DNA from: Cryptomeria japonica
Lineage: Eukaryota > Streptophyta > Pinopsida > Cupressales > Cupressaceae
Reading direction: 5' to 3'
Assembly: GCF_030272615.1 (NCBI RefSeq)
Contig: NC_081408.1
Location: 199,747,341 to 199,811,340, forward strand
DNA length: 64,000 nt
The position numbers and the translations under genes were made by a program. Numbering within the stretch: position 1 is the first letter of the stretch; each line of letters begins with the position of its first letter. The notes under the pieces are model-generated. The model was given only the letters and a program-made list of their open reading frames with translations, did not search any database and was not told where the DNA came from. Shown here piece by piece: positions 10,901-23,287 of this stretch.

Positions 10901-12719
10901 TAGTGTAGATTCTAGGCTTGTGGTTGGGCTAATTAGGGTGTACTAATAGGCTCAATATTTAGGACACGCAATAGGCTAAATCATTTGATTCCTCAATTTT
11001 TTTTTCTCCATTGAAAGAAGATCTATTTAGATAGAATAGAAAACTTAATTCAAGATATGAAACTTAGAAAAATAACAATTCTCTAAATCAATGGTACCTT
11101 TCACTCATGTTTATAGGTAACATCATCATGTTTTGTGCTACTTCATCTATAGCCTAACATAGCTGCAACAATGACATGTGTTATCATCCTTATAAATTAT
11201 TGAAAAGTAATGAGGGACATCTTGTTGATAAAATTTTATGAGCAAGAAATCCTCATTGGATTGGCAATTAAAAAGATAAATTTAAGGAGCCAAAATATGC
11301 TAGCACAAACAAAAAATAAACCCAAATAGGATTTCAAGATGTATGTGATTGATTGGAATTATATTTATAATTAAATATGTAAATTTTTAACTCATGGGTT
11401 AAGGACAATACAATTATAGGATTAGAAATTAGATGATATTAGGAACATGAGCAGTAATCGTGACGATCAATTTTTCTTTATTCTTCTCCTCATGGGTAGA
11501 AATTATAGGGAGAACTACGTAGGACGAGGACCCTCGAAAGGTGCCTACCCATTATATAGTTCACATAAACCTGGTTAGAAAATAGAACTACATATTTTAC
11601 ACCTTGATCTTATTTGAAAGAAATGCAAAAATTGGTGCAAACTTGTCATAAATGATTATACAAGAGAGAACTAATGGCACATGAATGATGTAAAAGGCCT
11701 AGTAATTTTTTAAATTCAAAATTCCTTGTCCTTGAATTTTGTGCAAATCATAGGAAGGAATCTCAAATTAACCTTAAGAAACCTTAATACAATCCTTGGA
11801 GAAAATATCAGTACAAACTCTGTGGTAGATGTTTGCATAGGTATTCCATGGTGTTGATGCCAATGGAGGTAAACTAATGTAGCTTCTAATCCATTGAGAT
11901 GTCAAAATTGCATATCTATTCCATTGTGTTGATGCCAATGGAGGTAATCTAATGTAGCCTTTAATCCCCTTGAGATGCCAAAATGTTTGTGAGATATATT
12001 ATTTTATTTTTTTTGTATTGTAGAAGCTTTGAACTTAGCACATCCTGAATGCTTACAATATGGATTTTTCCATTAGACCAAGTGCCTTTTGACATTAATT
12101 AGTTGATGTGGTTACTTAAGTAAAAACACTATGTTGAGGAAAAACAAAAATTAAGACATTTTAATTAGATTTTGATAGTAGTTGAAGAGAACTATTGGAT
12201 CTATCATTGATTTTTATCATCTCTTAAGATTTTGGTACTTAATAATATATTTTCTTAGTTTAAGGGAAAGTATATAATGGTTGCATTCATTATAATAGCT
12301 AATATAGCCTTTGTAAATTTTTAAAGACTTTTATTTTTCTAATATAGTACTCTTACTCGTGTCTTGAAAGTCTTTACTCTTTTTTCTTGTTATTAATTGA
12401 ATGAAATGTGTTCATTAGTTCCAAAAAGAAATCAATCATGTGATGTTAGATGACCTTATCAATAAATGTGGTTATACAAACGTACCCACATAACATTATT
12501 ACATGAACTAGAAACCTTATATTTTTATAATAAATTCATCACATAGACTGCTAACAAAAATTGAATCATTCAAAATCATCACATATAATTTTAAAAATTA
12601 AAAAAATTAAAATACATAACAATACATCTTTACAAATTAATATTTTTCTAATTTTGAATTTAAAAAACTATCATAACATCGCATGAAAGATTGCATTTAA
12701 CCAAATTCTACAATATTCT
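10901..12719. other. Low-copy A+T-rich DNA, no gene seen
   Basis: No frame or RNA gene was recognised. The only internal structure is the 75-bp duplication at 11842-11991. Confidence 0.4.
11842..11991 (+). repeat. 75-bp direct duplication
   Basis: Two adjacent copies (11842-11916 and 11917-11991) share blocks such as TTGATGCCAATGGAGGTAA and CTAATGTAGC. They differ at several positions, so the duplication is not recent. Confidence 0.7.
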
Positions 12720-15700
12720 TTATTCACGATCTTTGCACTGCAAGAACAAATCATCTAACTGTTCTTTCGATTTTAGAAATATTTAAATTGTTAAATTGTT
12801 TATAATTAATTTTTTTAATATTATATTAATTTGATATTTTAATTTATTTTAATAATTATTTTAAATATAATTAAAAATAATAATTTTCAGTCAATAAAAA
12901 ATATTTATTTTTGTTTTTTTACATATATTCATATATATATAATAATGTTCATTTAAAAAGAATTTATAACTTCTATTCAAACATTTTACACATCAATAGT
13001 TCAATTAGAACATTCATACCTAAAATAACAAGAATTGTGTAACTATTATAATAAGCTTCACTAAATAAATAATTCATAAATGAAATCATTTTACTTACAT
13101 ATTTCAATTGTTTATCAATTTCAATTTGATTAAAGTTAAAATTACAACTCAATCATCACTCAAGATCTTCTTTTACACTGGGGACCAATCCACTTTTGCT
13201 ATTCATATCACATCTTTACTTAACAAAAAAAAACATTTTTTTATTTTTATTTTCAAATATATTTGAAAAAATAGTTCTCCTTTTATATTGGGGACCAATC
13301 CACTGTTGCTACTCACATCATATTTTTCCCTACAAAAAGAGACATTATTTAGATTTCTTTCAATTTATATTTGAAATAATGTATACCTATTATTCTTCAA
13401 TATCAAACAATTTAATAGTAAATAATTTTTTTTTATCAATAAAAAATAAAATAATTTTTTTTTTCACTTTTTAACAAAATAAATGTATAAACTATAATAA
13501 CTTGAAAAAAGTTTTCCATGATAGTAAACTTTTCTCTTAATTAGTATACCAGATCACACACTATGATGTGACATGTCATTGGAATCAATTATTTTCTTCT
13601 CTTACTATCTCATTCTAATGATAAATCATTAAGATGATAGAAAACAAAGTGATTCTCATATATCATCAGTTATCTTTAAATACTATTGATAATTCAACTC
13701 TTAAACAATTTAATATTTAATAAAAAATTACCAAAATAAAGAAAAAATGATACTATAAACCAAAACAGTAAAGAACAAAAAGATTAACTTACCTGATCCC
13801 AAATTTTAGTAGTAAAGGGAACCTGCAAACAAGATTTAAAATAAATAAACAAATAAAAACAGTTTGTATATAATAAAAGACACCTCTGAGATATTTATTT
13901 CAATTGAAATTGAATGAAGTAGTATGTCACAATATGTCTGACCTTCCCACCAATTCCCTCTGGTTGCATATTCAATCTGAAATGGGTCCATGGCATCTTC
14001 CAATTTCTTAGCTGCCATTTTAATCTGTGGGACAATTAATTAGTAAATTTATATTTCTTACTGTCTGTGATTGATCATCAAAATGATAGAAAGTTCAGTT
14101 TCAGTCAAATAGTAGCCATGGGACAAATGGAACTTTCAGTCAAATGGTAGCCATGGGACAAATGAATAGAATTTTTTTTTTAAGAAATAGCATCCTTAGG
14201 CTTTACCTCACTTGGGTCTTCCTTTCTTCCTTGGGGAATGTCATAAAGCTCATCAGGTCCACCATAATATACAGAAGAGCCTAGAAAGCACTGTTCTGCT
14301 CTATGCCTGCCTAAATGTTTAGGCCCTGGTGATGGGTTTTCTTCCTTAACTGTGTTAATAGAAAACAAATTATTATTTCACAGACACAAATATATTAAAG
14401 AAATACTATAAATGTTACAGTAACTAGCATCTGCTTTCTTTTTCCTTTGTTGGACACAGAATTTTCAAGCTTTGTAGCATTATATCATTGATTCAAATAG
14501 AGCTTAAAACTAACCAGTTAACATTTGGGAAACTTTGGTGTAAGCAGATGCCTAATGTTGTTTAGGGTGTGAATACAGAACAATGACAAGACTTTCTACA
14601 CTATTACATCTTGCTTCAAAATCTCTTTAACCCACTATTCTGCCATTGCTAATGGGGATTAGGTCATAATTGAAGGAAATTTAAAAGGAAAGTTTACTGG
14701 ACCACACTCTACTGTTTAGCTTTAAGATGTGAGAGCACCATATTAAGAATCTCAATCCCCAAAAAGAAGAGTAATAGATTAATGAGGGATTGATAGATTC
14801 ACAAACTTGCAACAAATAAAATACTTAGATTACCTGTTACACCATGAGGCTCTTTACTGTGAAATAGTTTCTTTTGTTTGTCCAATATCTCCTTGGTGGT
14901 TGACAGTGTACACTGAGACTGCAAAATGTTCATTTCAAGATCAATAGGCTTTCGGTAAGATTCAGAAAAAGGAAATCAGATCCATACTGAATAATGAAGA
15001 TCAACATAAGATTGATTCAGTCAACCTAACCCATTATCTACTTCATATAAGCATTCTCATAGACTGGCATTAGATAATGAAATATGACAAAGTTAGAATT
15101 TTTCAATCAGATCTGATCATCTGTGGCTTGTATATTACAGACATTACTAATTTATATGAGACTGGTCGACTCAATAGTCAATACACCCCAAAACTGAAAT
15201 ACCTTACATAGAAATGATTTCTTTGCTGAAAAGAAATTCAGTTAGAACATAGGAAACAGGCTATTGCTCATCATAAGCGACATAAAATAGGAACATAAGA
15301 TATAGTGGTAGTGATCAAATGGGATTCAAATACATCATACCATGTTATCCAAAGTAATCTTTGCCAAACAAGAAATCATTCAAATGGCTTACTTCCTGTC
15401 TTAGCTCAGTCTATGTTATGAAAGATCTCAACTTTAATCATCGAAGACAAAATGGTCAGTCTGTATTGCACCAGATCCAGTGTGAATATGTGAAAGCAAA
15501 CAATTAGTCTAATGCAGTACAAAATACACTACCCAAGTGACAAAAGGTTTTCATATAAGGCAGGAATATATGACCAGATGATACTGCCTGTTAATCTGAT
15601 TTTACCTTTCTTCTTTGAGCTTGAGGATCACATCTACAATTGCCTGAGTGTGAAACAGCACAGGACCTCCATAGGTTAGAGTGACAAAAAGCACAAGAAC

Positions 15701-15758
15701 TCTGGTCAAGTATCTCAGCCATGGAACTCTTATTCAGAACTAGTTCATTGGTATCCAT
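12720..15758 (-). CDS. Spliced host gene, function unknown
   Basis: Five exons join in one frame with canonical sites: 15758-15606 (ATG in AACCATGGAT; donor AAG|GTAAAA), 14918-14834 (acceptor TTTTGCAG; donor ACAG|GTAATC), 14349-14207 (AACACAG; GAG|GTAAAG), 14024-13884 (CCCACAG; GAG|GTGTCT) and a 30-base exon 13822-13793 (TTTGCAG; CAG|GTAAGT). Intron phases are 0, 1, 0, 0, 0. A possible last exon at 12737-12720 (acceptor TTCTTGCAG) would add CKDRE and a stop. The product is about 190 residues. Visible features are a Cys-rich N-terminal part (SSCAFCHSNLWRSC, then CRCD), SSVYYGGPDELYDIP, and RGNWWEG. From memory, SS-YYGG and RGNWW motifs occur in a small plant protein family of unknown role. I infer no activity. 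No stop interrupts the frame, unlike every element gene here, so it is probably functional. Confidence 0.72.
13170..13385 (+). repeat. About 108-bp duplication inside the last intron
   Basis: Two diverged tandem copies, 13170-13277 and 13278-13385, share TTGGGGACCAATCCACTTTTGC-like blocks (CACTGGGGACCAATCCACT versus TATTGGGGACCAATCCACT). They lie in the intron between the 30-base exon and the possible terminal exon of the gene at 12720-15758. Confidence 0.6.
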
Positions 15759-16964
15759 GGTTTCCTTTCTAAACTGGTTTTGAGACAGAACAGGCTAGTA
15801 TACTGCATTCCAATTCAGTCTTTCAGCAGACCCATTACACCATTACCCATGAAATTGAAAAAAATGCATACAAAGATGATTGGAAAGTGGCTGAGATAGC
15901 TATAAAGACATCGTCAGAGGAAACGAAACGCATGTTGATATGATAACTAGAACACAGGGTCAGGGAGAAAAATGCAGAGAAGTGGAAGACTATTTTGGCA
16001 AATCAAGAATAAAGGGGAACACAGGTGTCTGAAAGTATAACACCCCCTGCCAAAAAAGGCTCTGTTATGGAATAGATTGTTCAGAAATATTCCAACATAG
16101 GATTGACTGAGATACCATTGAAACTTTTCAACCTCACCAGGTTGTCGACATATAATCCAACAATTAGCACATATGCCGCATTTGATGGCCACCTATTAGT
16201 AGATATAGATGAACTTCAAGGATTGCGTCCATTTTATTGAAACATGAGAGCTATTTATCATCTACTCTTCAAATTTGTATTTTGCAGTGATACAGAAGGA
16301 TTGACCCAATGCGTGATATAGTATACTTTGTTTTGTTCTCTAACTGGTTGTGGATGAACGTGTAAACCCACACCAAATGCCATGTACTCACTATCTTGTC
16401 TTTTTCTGCATGGCCCAATAGCGGTCCCCCAGCAAAGATAAGCCCTCTGGATTGAACCAGATGTTTGATGATCCAAATGTTCCACATGCTATTACACATT
16501 GTAACACTGTTGCTTCTCTTATTGTCTATTAAATAATCATATAATAATAACACTCCAAGCATTGGAAATGACAATATAGATAAGACTCGTTGAATTGAAT
16601 AATTTATCCAGCCATGAAAAGTATGGTGGTGATGACGCCATTACCAAAACACAAGGCCAAGAAAGCATCAATTTAATTCATTTAATGCTTATCCATTATT
16701 GAATCTTACTTGGATTAGTACCCACATCTTCGCTACTAATGACATCTAAATCAATCATTGTTTTAAATGTTATTATTGTTGTTGCAGAATCAAAACTAGA
16801 AATAGCAGATGTGCATGATGAAAGAAGCTTGTATTTATTAATTTATGCTCAGGAAAATGGTGATAATGATATTGTAAGAGTCTTGTTTTTAAATTAATGA
16901 TATTCTGCTTGATATTGTTTCTGAGTTAGATTGTGTGTCAGTTTTTTGCATCAATATTTCGGAT
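15759..16964. other. Upstream region of the spliced gene
   Basis: No second gene is seen. The 5' UTR and promoter of the minus-strand gene must lie here, but no single TATA box stands out. Frames of 75-101 codons near 16258-16574 have no coding-like composition or domain. Confidence 0.35.
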
Positions 16965-17640
16965 CACACTCCGTGATCCATCAATAAGATGAAGAATGCT
17001 AGAGAAATGAATTATGTTGCAGACCAAGATATTAAAAAGAATATTTCAGACGAGACTCTGTGATCCATTATCAGGATGAAAAATGCTAGAGAAATGAATT
17101 ATGTTGCAGACCAAGATACCGAAAAGAATATTTTGGATCACACTCCATGATCCATCATTAGGATGAAGAACACTAGAGAAATGAATTATGTTGCAGATCA
17201 AGATACTAAAGAGAATATTTCGGATCACACTTTGTGATCCATCATTAGGATAAAGAATACTAGAGAAATGAATTATGTTGTAGACTAAAAAGAATATTCG
17301 GATTGATCCATAGTCACAACGAAGAATGCTAGAGAAATGAATTATGTTGCAGACCAAGATACTAAAATGAATATTCCGTATCACACTCCATGATTCATCA
17401 TCAAGATGAAGAATGCTAAAGAAATGAATTATGTTGCAGACCAAGCTACTAAAAAGAATATTCCGGATCACACTCCATGATTCATCATCAGGATGAAGAA
17501 TGCTAAAGAAATGAATTATGTTGCAGACCAAGATACTAAAAAGAAAACTTCGGATCAGACTCCCTGATCCATCATTAGGATGAAGAATGCTAGATAAATG
17601 AACTATGTTGCAGACCAAGATACTAAAAAAAAAGATAGTC
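16965..17640 (+). repeat. 87-bp tandem satellite, about 8 copies
   Basis: The marker ATGAATTATGTTGCAGACC recurs at 17007, 17094, 17181, 17268, 17337, 17424, 17511 and 17598 (as AACTATG in the last). The spacing is 87 bp except for one 69-bp step. Each unit also contains the small inverted repeat GGATCAC...GTGATCC. Because 87 is a multiple of 3, the minus strand stays open for 190 codons of a repeating peptide. I do not consider that a gene. Confidence 0.9.
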
Positions 17641-17706
17641 TATTCTTTTTAGTATCTTAGTCTGCAACATAATTCATTACTCTAGTATTCATTATCCTGA
17701 TCCTTT
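17636..17706 (-). repeat. Inverted partial satellite unit closing the array
   Basis: Directly after the eighth unit, CTATTCTTTTTAGTATCTTA and GTCTGCAACATAATTCATTA are the reverse complement of the satellite unit, making a foldback at the array edge. Confidence 0.8.
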
Positions 17707-20176
17707 CATATAATTGTTTATGATGTTCTATAAATATGGTGATAGCACTATTCCAAACTAGCTTTTATGATTAACTAGCTTACTTTGTTGTTGTCCTAGG
17801 AGTGTATGAGCTAGGGAAATAGAGTACTTTGCTGCGGACTGTATGAACTAGGCAATGAGGATAAGATTGCTGCTGAAAAGCATAATGAGCTAAGATGACT
17901 GTATTGAATTAAAAACAAAACCTAAAACACATTTACAAGTCCTTGACCAATTGGGCAGAAATGGGTGGCCATCATAGCATTTCAACTCAAGGGTTTCCCA
18001 TCAACTAGTTTCAATAATCAACAGTTATCCAATGATTTTAATGGCCCAAGGAACTTCTTTGAACACCAAGATATAAACTTCATCATTACATCGTTGAGGG
18101 CAAGATAATATCTAGATTTCCGATATGTCCATGAAAGGACTCCAGGAGCCACCAAGAATTAAATGATGAGCTAGCACAAATAGTGATAGCTTGATCATAT
18201 CCTTAGTGCATTCAATAGTTCCCTAGCATATTTTTTAACAATGAAGATGACAACGTATGCAATCAAGACAAATATGAGTAGACCTTAAAGAAACTGTATA
18301 GCTTTAGACTCCCCCACAGAAAGTATTAAAAATGGCATTAAATGACGTTGCTCAGCATCACAAATGACCCTACTGGGGTTTAAGAAAACACTAAAAAAAT
18401 GCTGTCCTCCATCCACTAGTCCTATCACATAAAACATACAGAGCCCTCCATGACAGACTAAATCTAACAAGACACTGATAAACTTCTTATACTTTATTAC
18501 CCACATGCATATCCAATTATGAGACAGAGTGGTCCTAGGTTATATCGTCACATAGAAATGCTCGTTTGATTAAAAACAAGATAAATCTATAATATTGCTT
18601 TGAATTATTTAGATTTGTATTTTTCTTCCATATAAATATGATATGGATAATGCAAGTTGTGGCACCAATTACAATAAACACTTCATTGATCTTATCCACT
18701 CGTAGGACACAAGGTTGAAATAAGTGATAAAGAAGTCAAACTTATTAAAGAAATGTATAAAACCTATGTAGTGCTTTAGGTGAAATGGAGTACTATAATC
18801 AAAATAAGGGAGAATAAGATTGACCCTTCAAACCTCGAATTCCATAGCTATCATAAAATCCAATAAAAAATACCTTGAAAGAAGGTACTAACACCACAAA
18901 ATAATTTATCAATTTTACACTCAAATGCAAGTTGTTCTTTCAAGGTGTTTTTCTTGAAAATCATCTCTTTTGTGTAGTCTTTATTTATCAACAAATATAT
19001 TTACCCATCAAAATATGTAACATGTAAAAGCATCTTCAAATGGTCATAAGTGTCAATCTCAAAAAAAATGTTTGGTACATGTTTTTAATTAACAAATGTT
19101 AAACTTTTAAGAAATAATTTCTCAAAAATCTTGGTGATTTAGATTAAGAGATATGGGAGTTCTCTATTTCATTTGTTTGTGGTATGACAATTTTTGCTTT
19201 TACTAAAGATATTACTTGGATTATTTCAAGTTTAACAAAAAAAATTACACTTTAATATTTATACTATTGAACTAAAATTTTATTCCATCATTTCTCAATC
19301 ATAAAATATTTGACCATCTAAAAATTATGTTTCTATTATTCATTATCATACTTAAGAAACTCATTCTTATATCATGTTTAAGAGATTGAAAATCTTATCA
19401 ATGAGAACAATTCTTAATGTGAGATCATCTTCTCTCATGTGTGAATACTTGTAATTATAATTTTGGAATTGGGAATAGCGGCATCACTTAGAGGGAGGTT
19501 CTATCATTGATTATAATTATGAAGGTATAATTTATTTTTAAAAGGTTCAAAATTCATGTGGTCAAATCTTTCTCAATATTAGCATTACATTTTTTAAATT
19601 TTGACCACACAATTTTATTCTTTAGAGTCTTAAACCTTTTTAAAATTAATATACCTCTTATTGTAATTATTTTTAATTTAAAAATTATAAATAAAATTTG
19701 ACTCTATATGATCACATGTAATATATATCCCATTATAAGGGTGACCTTTATATGATTTTTAGTAAAGTTACAATAGATTTTGGTTTTAGGTGTACTAATT
19801 TTCTCATCATTTTCATAAAATCCTATATTATTACTCTGGTCATGACACAAACATTTTGTTGTTTCTCTCACATTTGATTGGTTTAGTCATGGTATAATAA
19901 TGATAGTCAAAATATTATTATATACATGAAAAAAATTTCCATGGATTTTATAAGATATCACCTAAAGATAAGTTATTAAATATTGATTATGATTAAAATA
20001 TAAGAATTGTACTAGAGGCATATCATAATGCAATACAAGTGTTTTCTTTAAGATCATCCATAGTTGTTAAATATTGAAAATAAGGAATGTAGCAAACCAA
20101 AATATAATAAGAGAATATTTATATCAAGAATTTTTCAGAGGTAATTCACATTTGACCTAGAAATGTTAAAACACAT
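17707..20176. other. Low-copy A+T-rich DNA, no gene seen
   Basis: Only short frames occur (the longest is 73 codons, 18506-18285), without domains. There is no recognisable RNA gene or element. It probably represents old intergenic sequence. Confidence 0.35.
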
Positions 20177-20345
20177 GGGTATGTGCACCAAGATGTGGTA
20201 CCAAAAGGGGGTCTTAAGATGCCACTTTTTTTTTCTTCAATCAATAAAGTCTAAACTTTAATGACAAATTAAACATAGTTACACTCCAAATTTGAAGATG
20301 CAACAAGAAGAAGAGTAAAAACATAACATAGCGTTTGTTGTGGCC
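20177..20345 (+). mobile_element. Third end of the GGGT-type DNA element family (partial)
   Basis: GGGTATGTGCACCAAGATGT followed by GGTACCAAAAGGGGG and a long T run matches the left end of element A (37497) almost base for base. Similarity continues through AAAAACATAACATAGCGTTT (about 20320) against AACATAACATAGTGTTTGAT near 37750. The partner end was not found. The copy may be truncated or cut by the copia LTR at 20838. Confidence 0.6.
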
Positions 20346-20491
20346 CCCTAAAATGTTAAATTTTTTTAGAATTATTTTTTATATTCCAGATCGTTTACAA
20401 ATATTTTTCTCATTCGAGCATCAACTTGAGACCATTACATGACACTAATATTTTCTCATATCGAGCAACCACAACCATGACACTAATACTA

Positions 20492-20690
20492 GCTCATTTC
20501 GAGCAACCACACTAGAATCAACCCATGGAAGACCAAGAGTCACAAATTAGAATCCAATTATTAGAAACCAACATTAACTCATTTCAAGCAACCACACTAG
20601 AATCAACCTATGGAAGACCAAGAGTCACAAATTAGAATCCACTTATAAGAAACCACCTAGAAGCCAATTCTGGAAGACTAAGAGTCACAA
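20492..20690 (+). repeat. 86-bp tandem repeat, about 2.4 copies
   Basis: CTCATTTCGAGCAACCACAC at 20492 recurs at 20578 (one base changed). The blocks ATGGAAGACCAAGAGTCACA and AATTAGAATCCA follow in both units. A third, degenerate unit ends near 20690. Confidence 0.7.
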
Positions 20691-20694
20691 CTTT

Positions 20695-20790
20695 GAAATC
20701 CATATTAGATGTCCCTTTGGGATTAGAACTTTGATCTCCACAATGAGAACTCAATGCTTTAACCAATAGAACACAATCGATTGGACACTT
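20695..20790 (-). mobile_element. tRNA-derived SINE head
   Basis: The minus strand reads TTCTATTGGTTAAAGCATTG, a tRNA D-arm/A-box pattern, then GTGGAGATCAAAGTTCTAATCCC, of which GTTCTAATCCC fits the B box. The spacing of about 35 bases between the boxes is tRNA-like, but the acceptor stem cannot be formed, so it is a SINE remnant or tRNA pseudogene rather than a tRNA gene. Confidence 0.45.
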
Positions 20791-20837
20791 TTTTTTAGAA
20801 TTTTCAAAATCACTCTGGTGAGAAATTAACTAACACC

Positions 20838-21983
20838 TGAAGAACACAAATGGCCACTGAGAGGGGGGTGAATCGGTGTATTTTAAAATTTTAACTATGT
20901 GTGATAATACTTAGACTATAGATTAATCGGGAATACACACACAAACATAAAATAAACCACAACACCAGATTTATGAGGAAAACCCAAAGTGGGAAAAACC
21001 TCAGTGAGAATAGCTGCTGGAGTCTAGTGCTCCAATCTAGCCTCACAATAAATAACAGTTTACAATGTTTAGGGCACCAACCCAAAGTGGGAAAAACCTC
21101 GACGAGAATAACTACTGGAGTCTACTACTCCAATCCAGCCTCACAATAAATAGCAGTTTACAATGTTTAGGGCACCAACCCAAGGAGCACCAACCCCTGA
21201 ACTTTAGGGCACCAACCCCTGATTTTATGAGCACCTACTTAAAGGAGCACCTACCCTTGCTCTGAGAACCCACTCAAATATTTATATTGATTGATCAAGT
21301 TTACAATGCAATGACAAAACCTTATTACAAATGTGTTTTGTAACACTTACAACTTTCTCATATCTTGAGAATGACTTTCTTTGCTTGTTGAAGTTCTTCC
21401 TCTGTTTCTCCTCCTTCCCTTGTCTGGTTATCTTATTCTCTTTTCTACAACTTCACTCTCTAGAATACTCTTTTCTTACTCAATCTTCTTTTGCAGGTCT
21501 TCTCTATTTTCTCATGGCAACAACACTCTCTCTCTTTAGCTCTCTAATAATCTACTATCAACTAGTTGAGATATCTTTATCTCCACCTATATATCTATCT
21601 CAACAACCACACCTATCAATATCAAATTACATTTACAACTCTACTAGATTAGATTGACTTTGTACACATCAAATTTCTTCTACCACAATCTTGAATATTT
21701 TATTCAAGTTCATTTTTTCAGAGATCTGCACCTCTATAGATTTTATTCTCTGTCCTGAATTTGATCTCATATTTGTCACTTGTAGTAAATGCATCCAATC
21801 TTTCTTATGATCATTCTATGTACTTAGATTACTAATTTTAGTAATCTTCCTCTGCCCAAAATGATCTAGATTCCTTCCTTGAGCCACACAACCTGCCTGC
21901 AACTCAGTCGCCATTAATGCATTTTCCATCCTCTGTCAACCTACTCTGAAAATATTGACAACTACCACACTAGAATCTTTTGT
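20838..21983 (-). mobile_element. 3' part of the 3' LTR of copia-3
   Basis: On the minus strand this ends with ACCCCCCTCTCAGTGG near 20860 and probably TTCTTCA at 20838, like the LTR ends at 41981 and 56732. It also holds the GGGAAAAACCTC, TCCAGTAGT-type and GGGTTGGTGCCC blocks present in the plus-strand copia LTRs at 41660-41830 and 56390-56580. The other part of this LTR lies at 35119-36155, displaced by element B. Confidence 0.65.
20983..21178 (+). repeat. 98-bp duplication inside the LTR
   Basis: Two copies, 20983-21080 and 21081-21178, both start CCCAAAGTGGGAAAAACCTC and end in GTTTAGGGCACCAA. They are followed by shorter echoes of GGAGCACCAACCCC. The plus-strand copia LTRs have this block once. 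Confidence 0.8.
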
Positions 21984-22037
21984 GGGTATGTGCAGGATCA
22001 TGGTGTGCCAAAATAGGCCCTTAAGTGGCAATGAAAT
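21984..22037 (+). repeat. Left terminal inverted repeat of element B
   Basis: It starts GGGTATGTGCAGGATCATGG and ends in AGTGGCAATG, with an extra ATAGGCCCTTA not present at the right end. The flanking TTGT at 21980-21983 is the proposed target duplication. Confidence 0.65.
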
Positions 22038-22854
22038 TTCAAAAAAATTAGAGTTATGCAACTTGACATGAAAATTTAATTAAGTTGTGAACATTATTTT
22101 TAAAATATGTAAGAAGAGAATATATAGAAAATTGAATTTATTTTCTAAGCTACTAGTTGTTTTTTGGAAAAAAAAAATCCTATTTGATGAAAATTTCAAA
22201 TTTCAATGCAGTGGTACTAAAATTTCAGGAAAAAAATAAGTAGACATATGTCTGACCACCCTAATCACAATCAAATCTTAATAATTTTTTATAATATTTA
22301 TAATATAAGTATTAGACTCATGTCTAGATGTGACACATATTTGTTTTTAATTTTTTATGAATTAGATAATTATTTATGATTTTTTTACTACAGCTTTTTA
22401 GAAATTTAGAAACTCCTATGTCTGACCACCTTAACTTGGTCAAAACCTTATGAAATTTAATTTTTTTTAATTTTTCCCTATAGTAGACGAAGCATAGGAT
22501 GTGATGCATGTTTCGGTTTCAAAAAATGTTATACCGTTTGAAAGTTATGAGTGTTTTTCAATCAATATATCAATCAAGACTATTGTCAAAATTCAATTAG
22601 AAAATAAATAATAATTATTTACTAAAGTCGAAATAAGACAAGCCTTATATTGTTGGAAAGCTGGGAACATCCTTAAAAAACCCTTTTTGTTTTATCAATT
22701 TTGGCTACAAAAAAAATCGTAAGCCACCAATGTAAAGTCTGGAAAACCAAGGAATATTGAAAAACATGTTTTTTCAGTTGACTTTCCAGGCTTGTAACTT
22801 CCAAGCCTAATACCAAAGTATTCCTGAGCCGAAATTTGAAATTTGAAAATTTGA
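22038..22854. other. Left subterminal region of element B
   Basis: Non-coding A+T-rich DNA. The block ATGTCTGACCACC occurs at about 22247 and again about 171 bp later, followed each time by related sequence, indicating a diverged tandem repeat. No promoter is evident. Confidence 0.4.
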
Positions 22855-22918
22855 GTACAAAAATCGGATATCGGATAAAATCAGATATCGGATTTTATCC
22901 GATATCCGATTTTTGTAC
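22855..22918. repeat. 28-bp perfect inverted repeat with GATATC motifs
   Basis: Arm 22855-22882 (GTACAAAAATCGGATATCGG then ATAAAATC) is the exact reverse complement of 22891-22918, with the 8-base spacer AGATATCG. It would form a stable hairpin and contains repeated half-sites ATCGGATATC. Related modules occur at 22990-23020, 25155-25190, 25300-25362, 34605-34715 and 34942-34976. The placement near both element ends suggests protein-binding subterminal repeats. Confidence 0.9.
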
Positions 22919-23037
22919 AAAAATTTGCGGTGCTTGATGAATTTCCCTTTGCCGCCATTTATGAAGTAAATTGCGACATGGCAGAAATTCGATATCTGAT
23001 TAAATCGGATATCGGATTTTGTTAGTCATATTTTAAA

Positions 23038-23051
23038 GAGGGAGAGAAGGA

Positions 23052-23118
<67 letters not shown>

Positions 23119-23287
23119 AGAGAAGGAGAGAGGGGGAGAGAGGGAGAGGGAGAGAGAGAGAGAGAGAGGAGGAGGAGAGGGAGAGAGGGAGGTAGAGGGA
23201 GGAGAGGGAGAGAGGGAGAGAGAGAGGGAGAGAGAGAGGAGGAGAGGGAGAGAGAGAGAGAAGGAAGGAGAGAGAGAGAGAGAGAGA
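23038..23287 (+). repeat. GA-rich (purine) tract
   Basis: An almost pure purine run made of (GA)n with GGA interruptions. It is the mirror of the CT tract at 24897-25136 on the other side of the satellite. Long open frames here (for example Ser/Leu-rich on the minus strand) are artefacts of the simple repeat. Confidence 0.95.

Noticed and set aside
12780-13500. TATA-like and AATAAA-like strings
   Set aside because: The region is so A+T-rich that such strings are expected by chance.
17046-17618. 190-codon minus-strand frame
   Set aside because: It exists only because the 87-bp satellite unit is a multiple of three. The repeating peptide has no domain.
20695-20790. Functional tRNA gene
   Set aside because: A and B boxes are recognisable, but no acceptor or anticodon stem can be paired.
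21331-21657. 108-codon frame with hydrophobic residues resembling a membrane protein
   Set aside because: It lies inside the copia LTR on the strand opposite to the element and reflects T-rich sequence.
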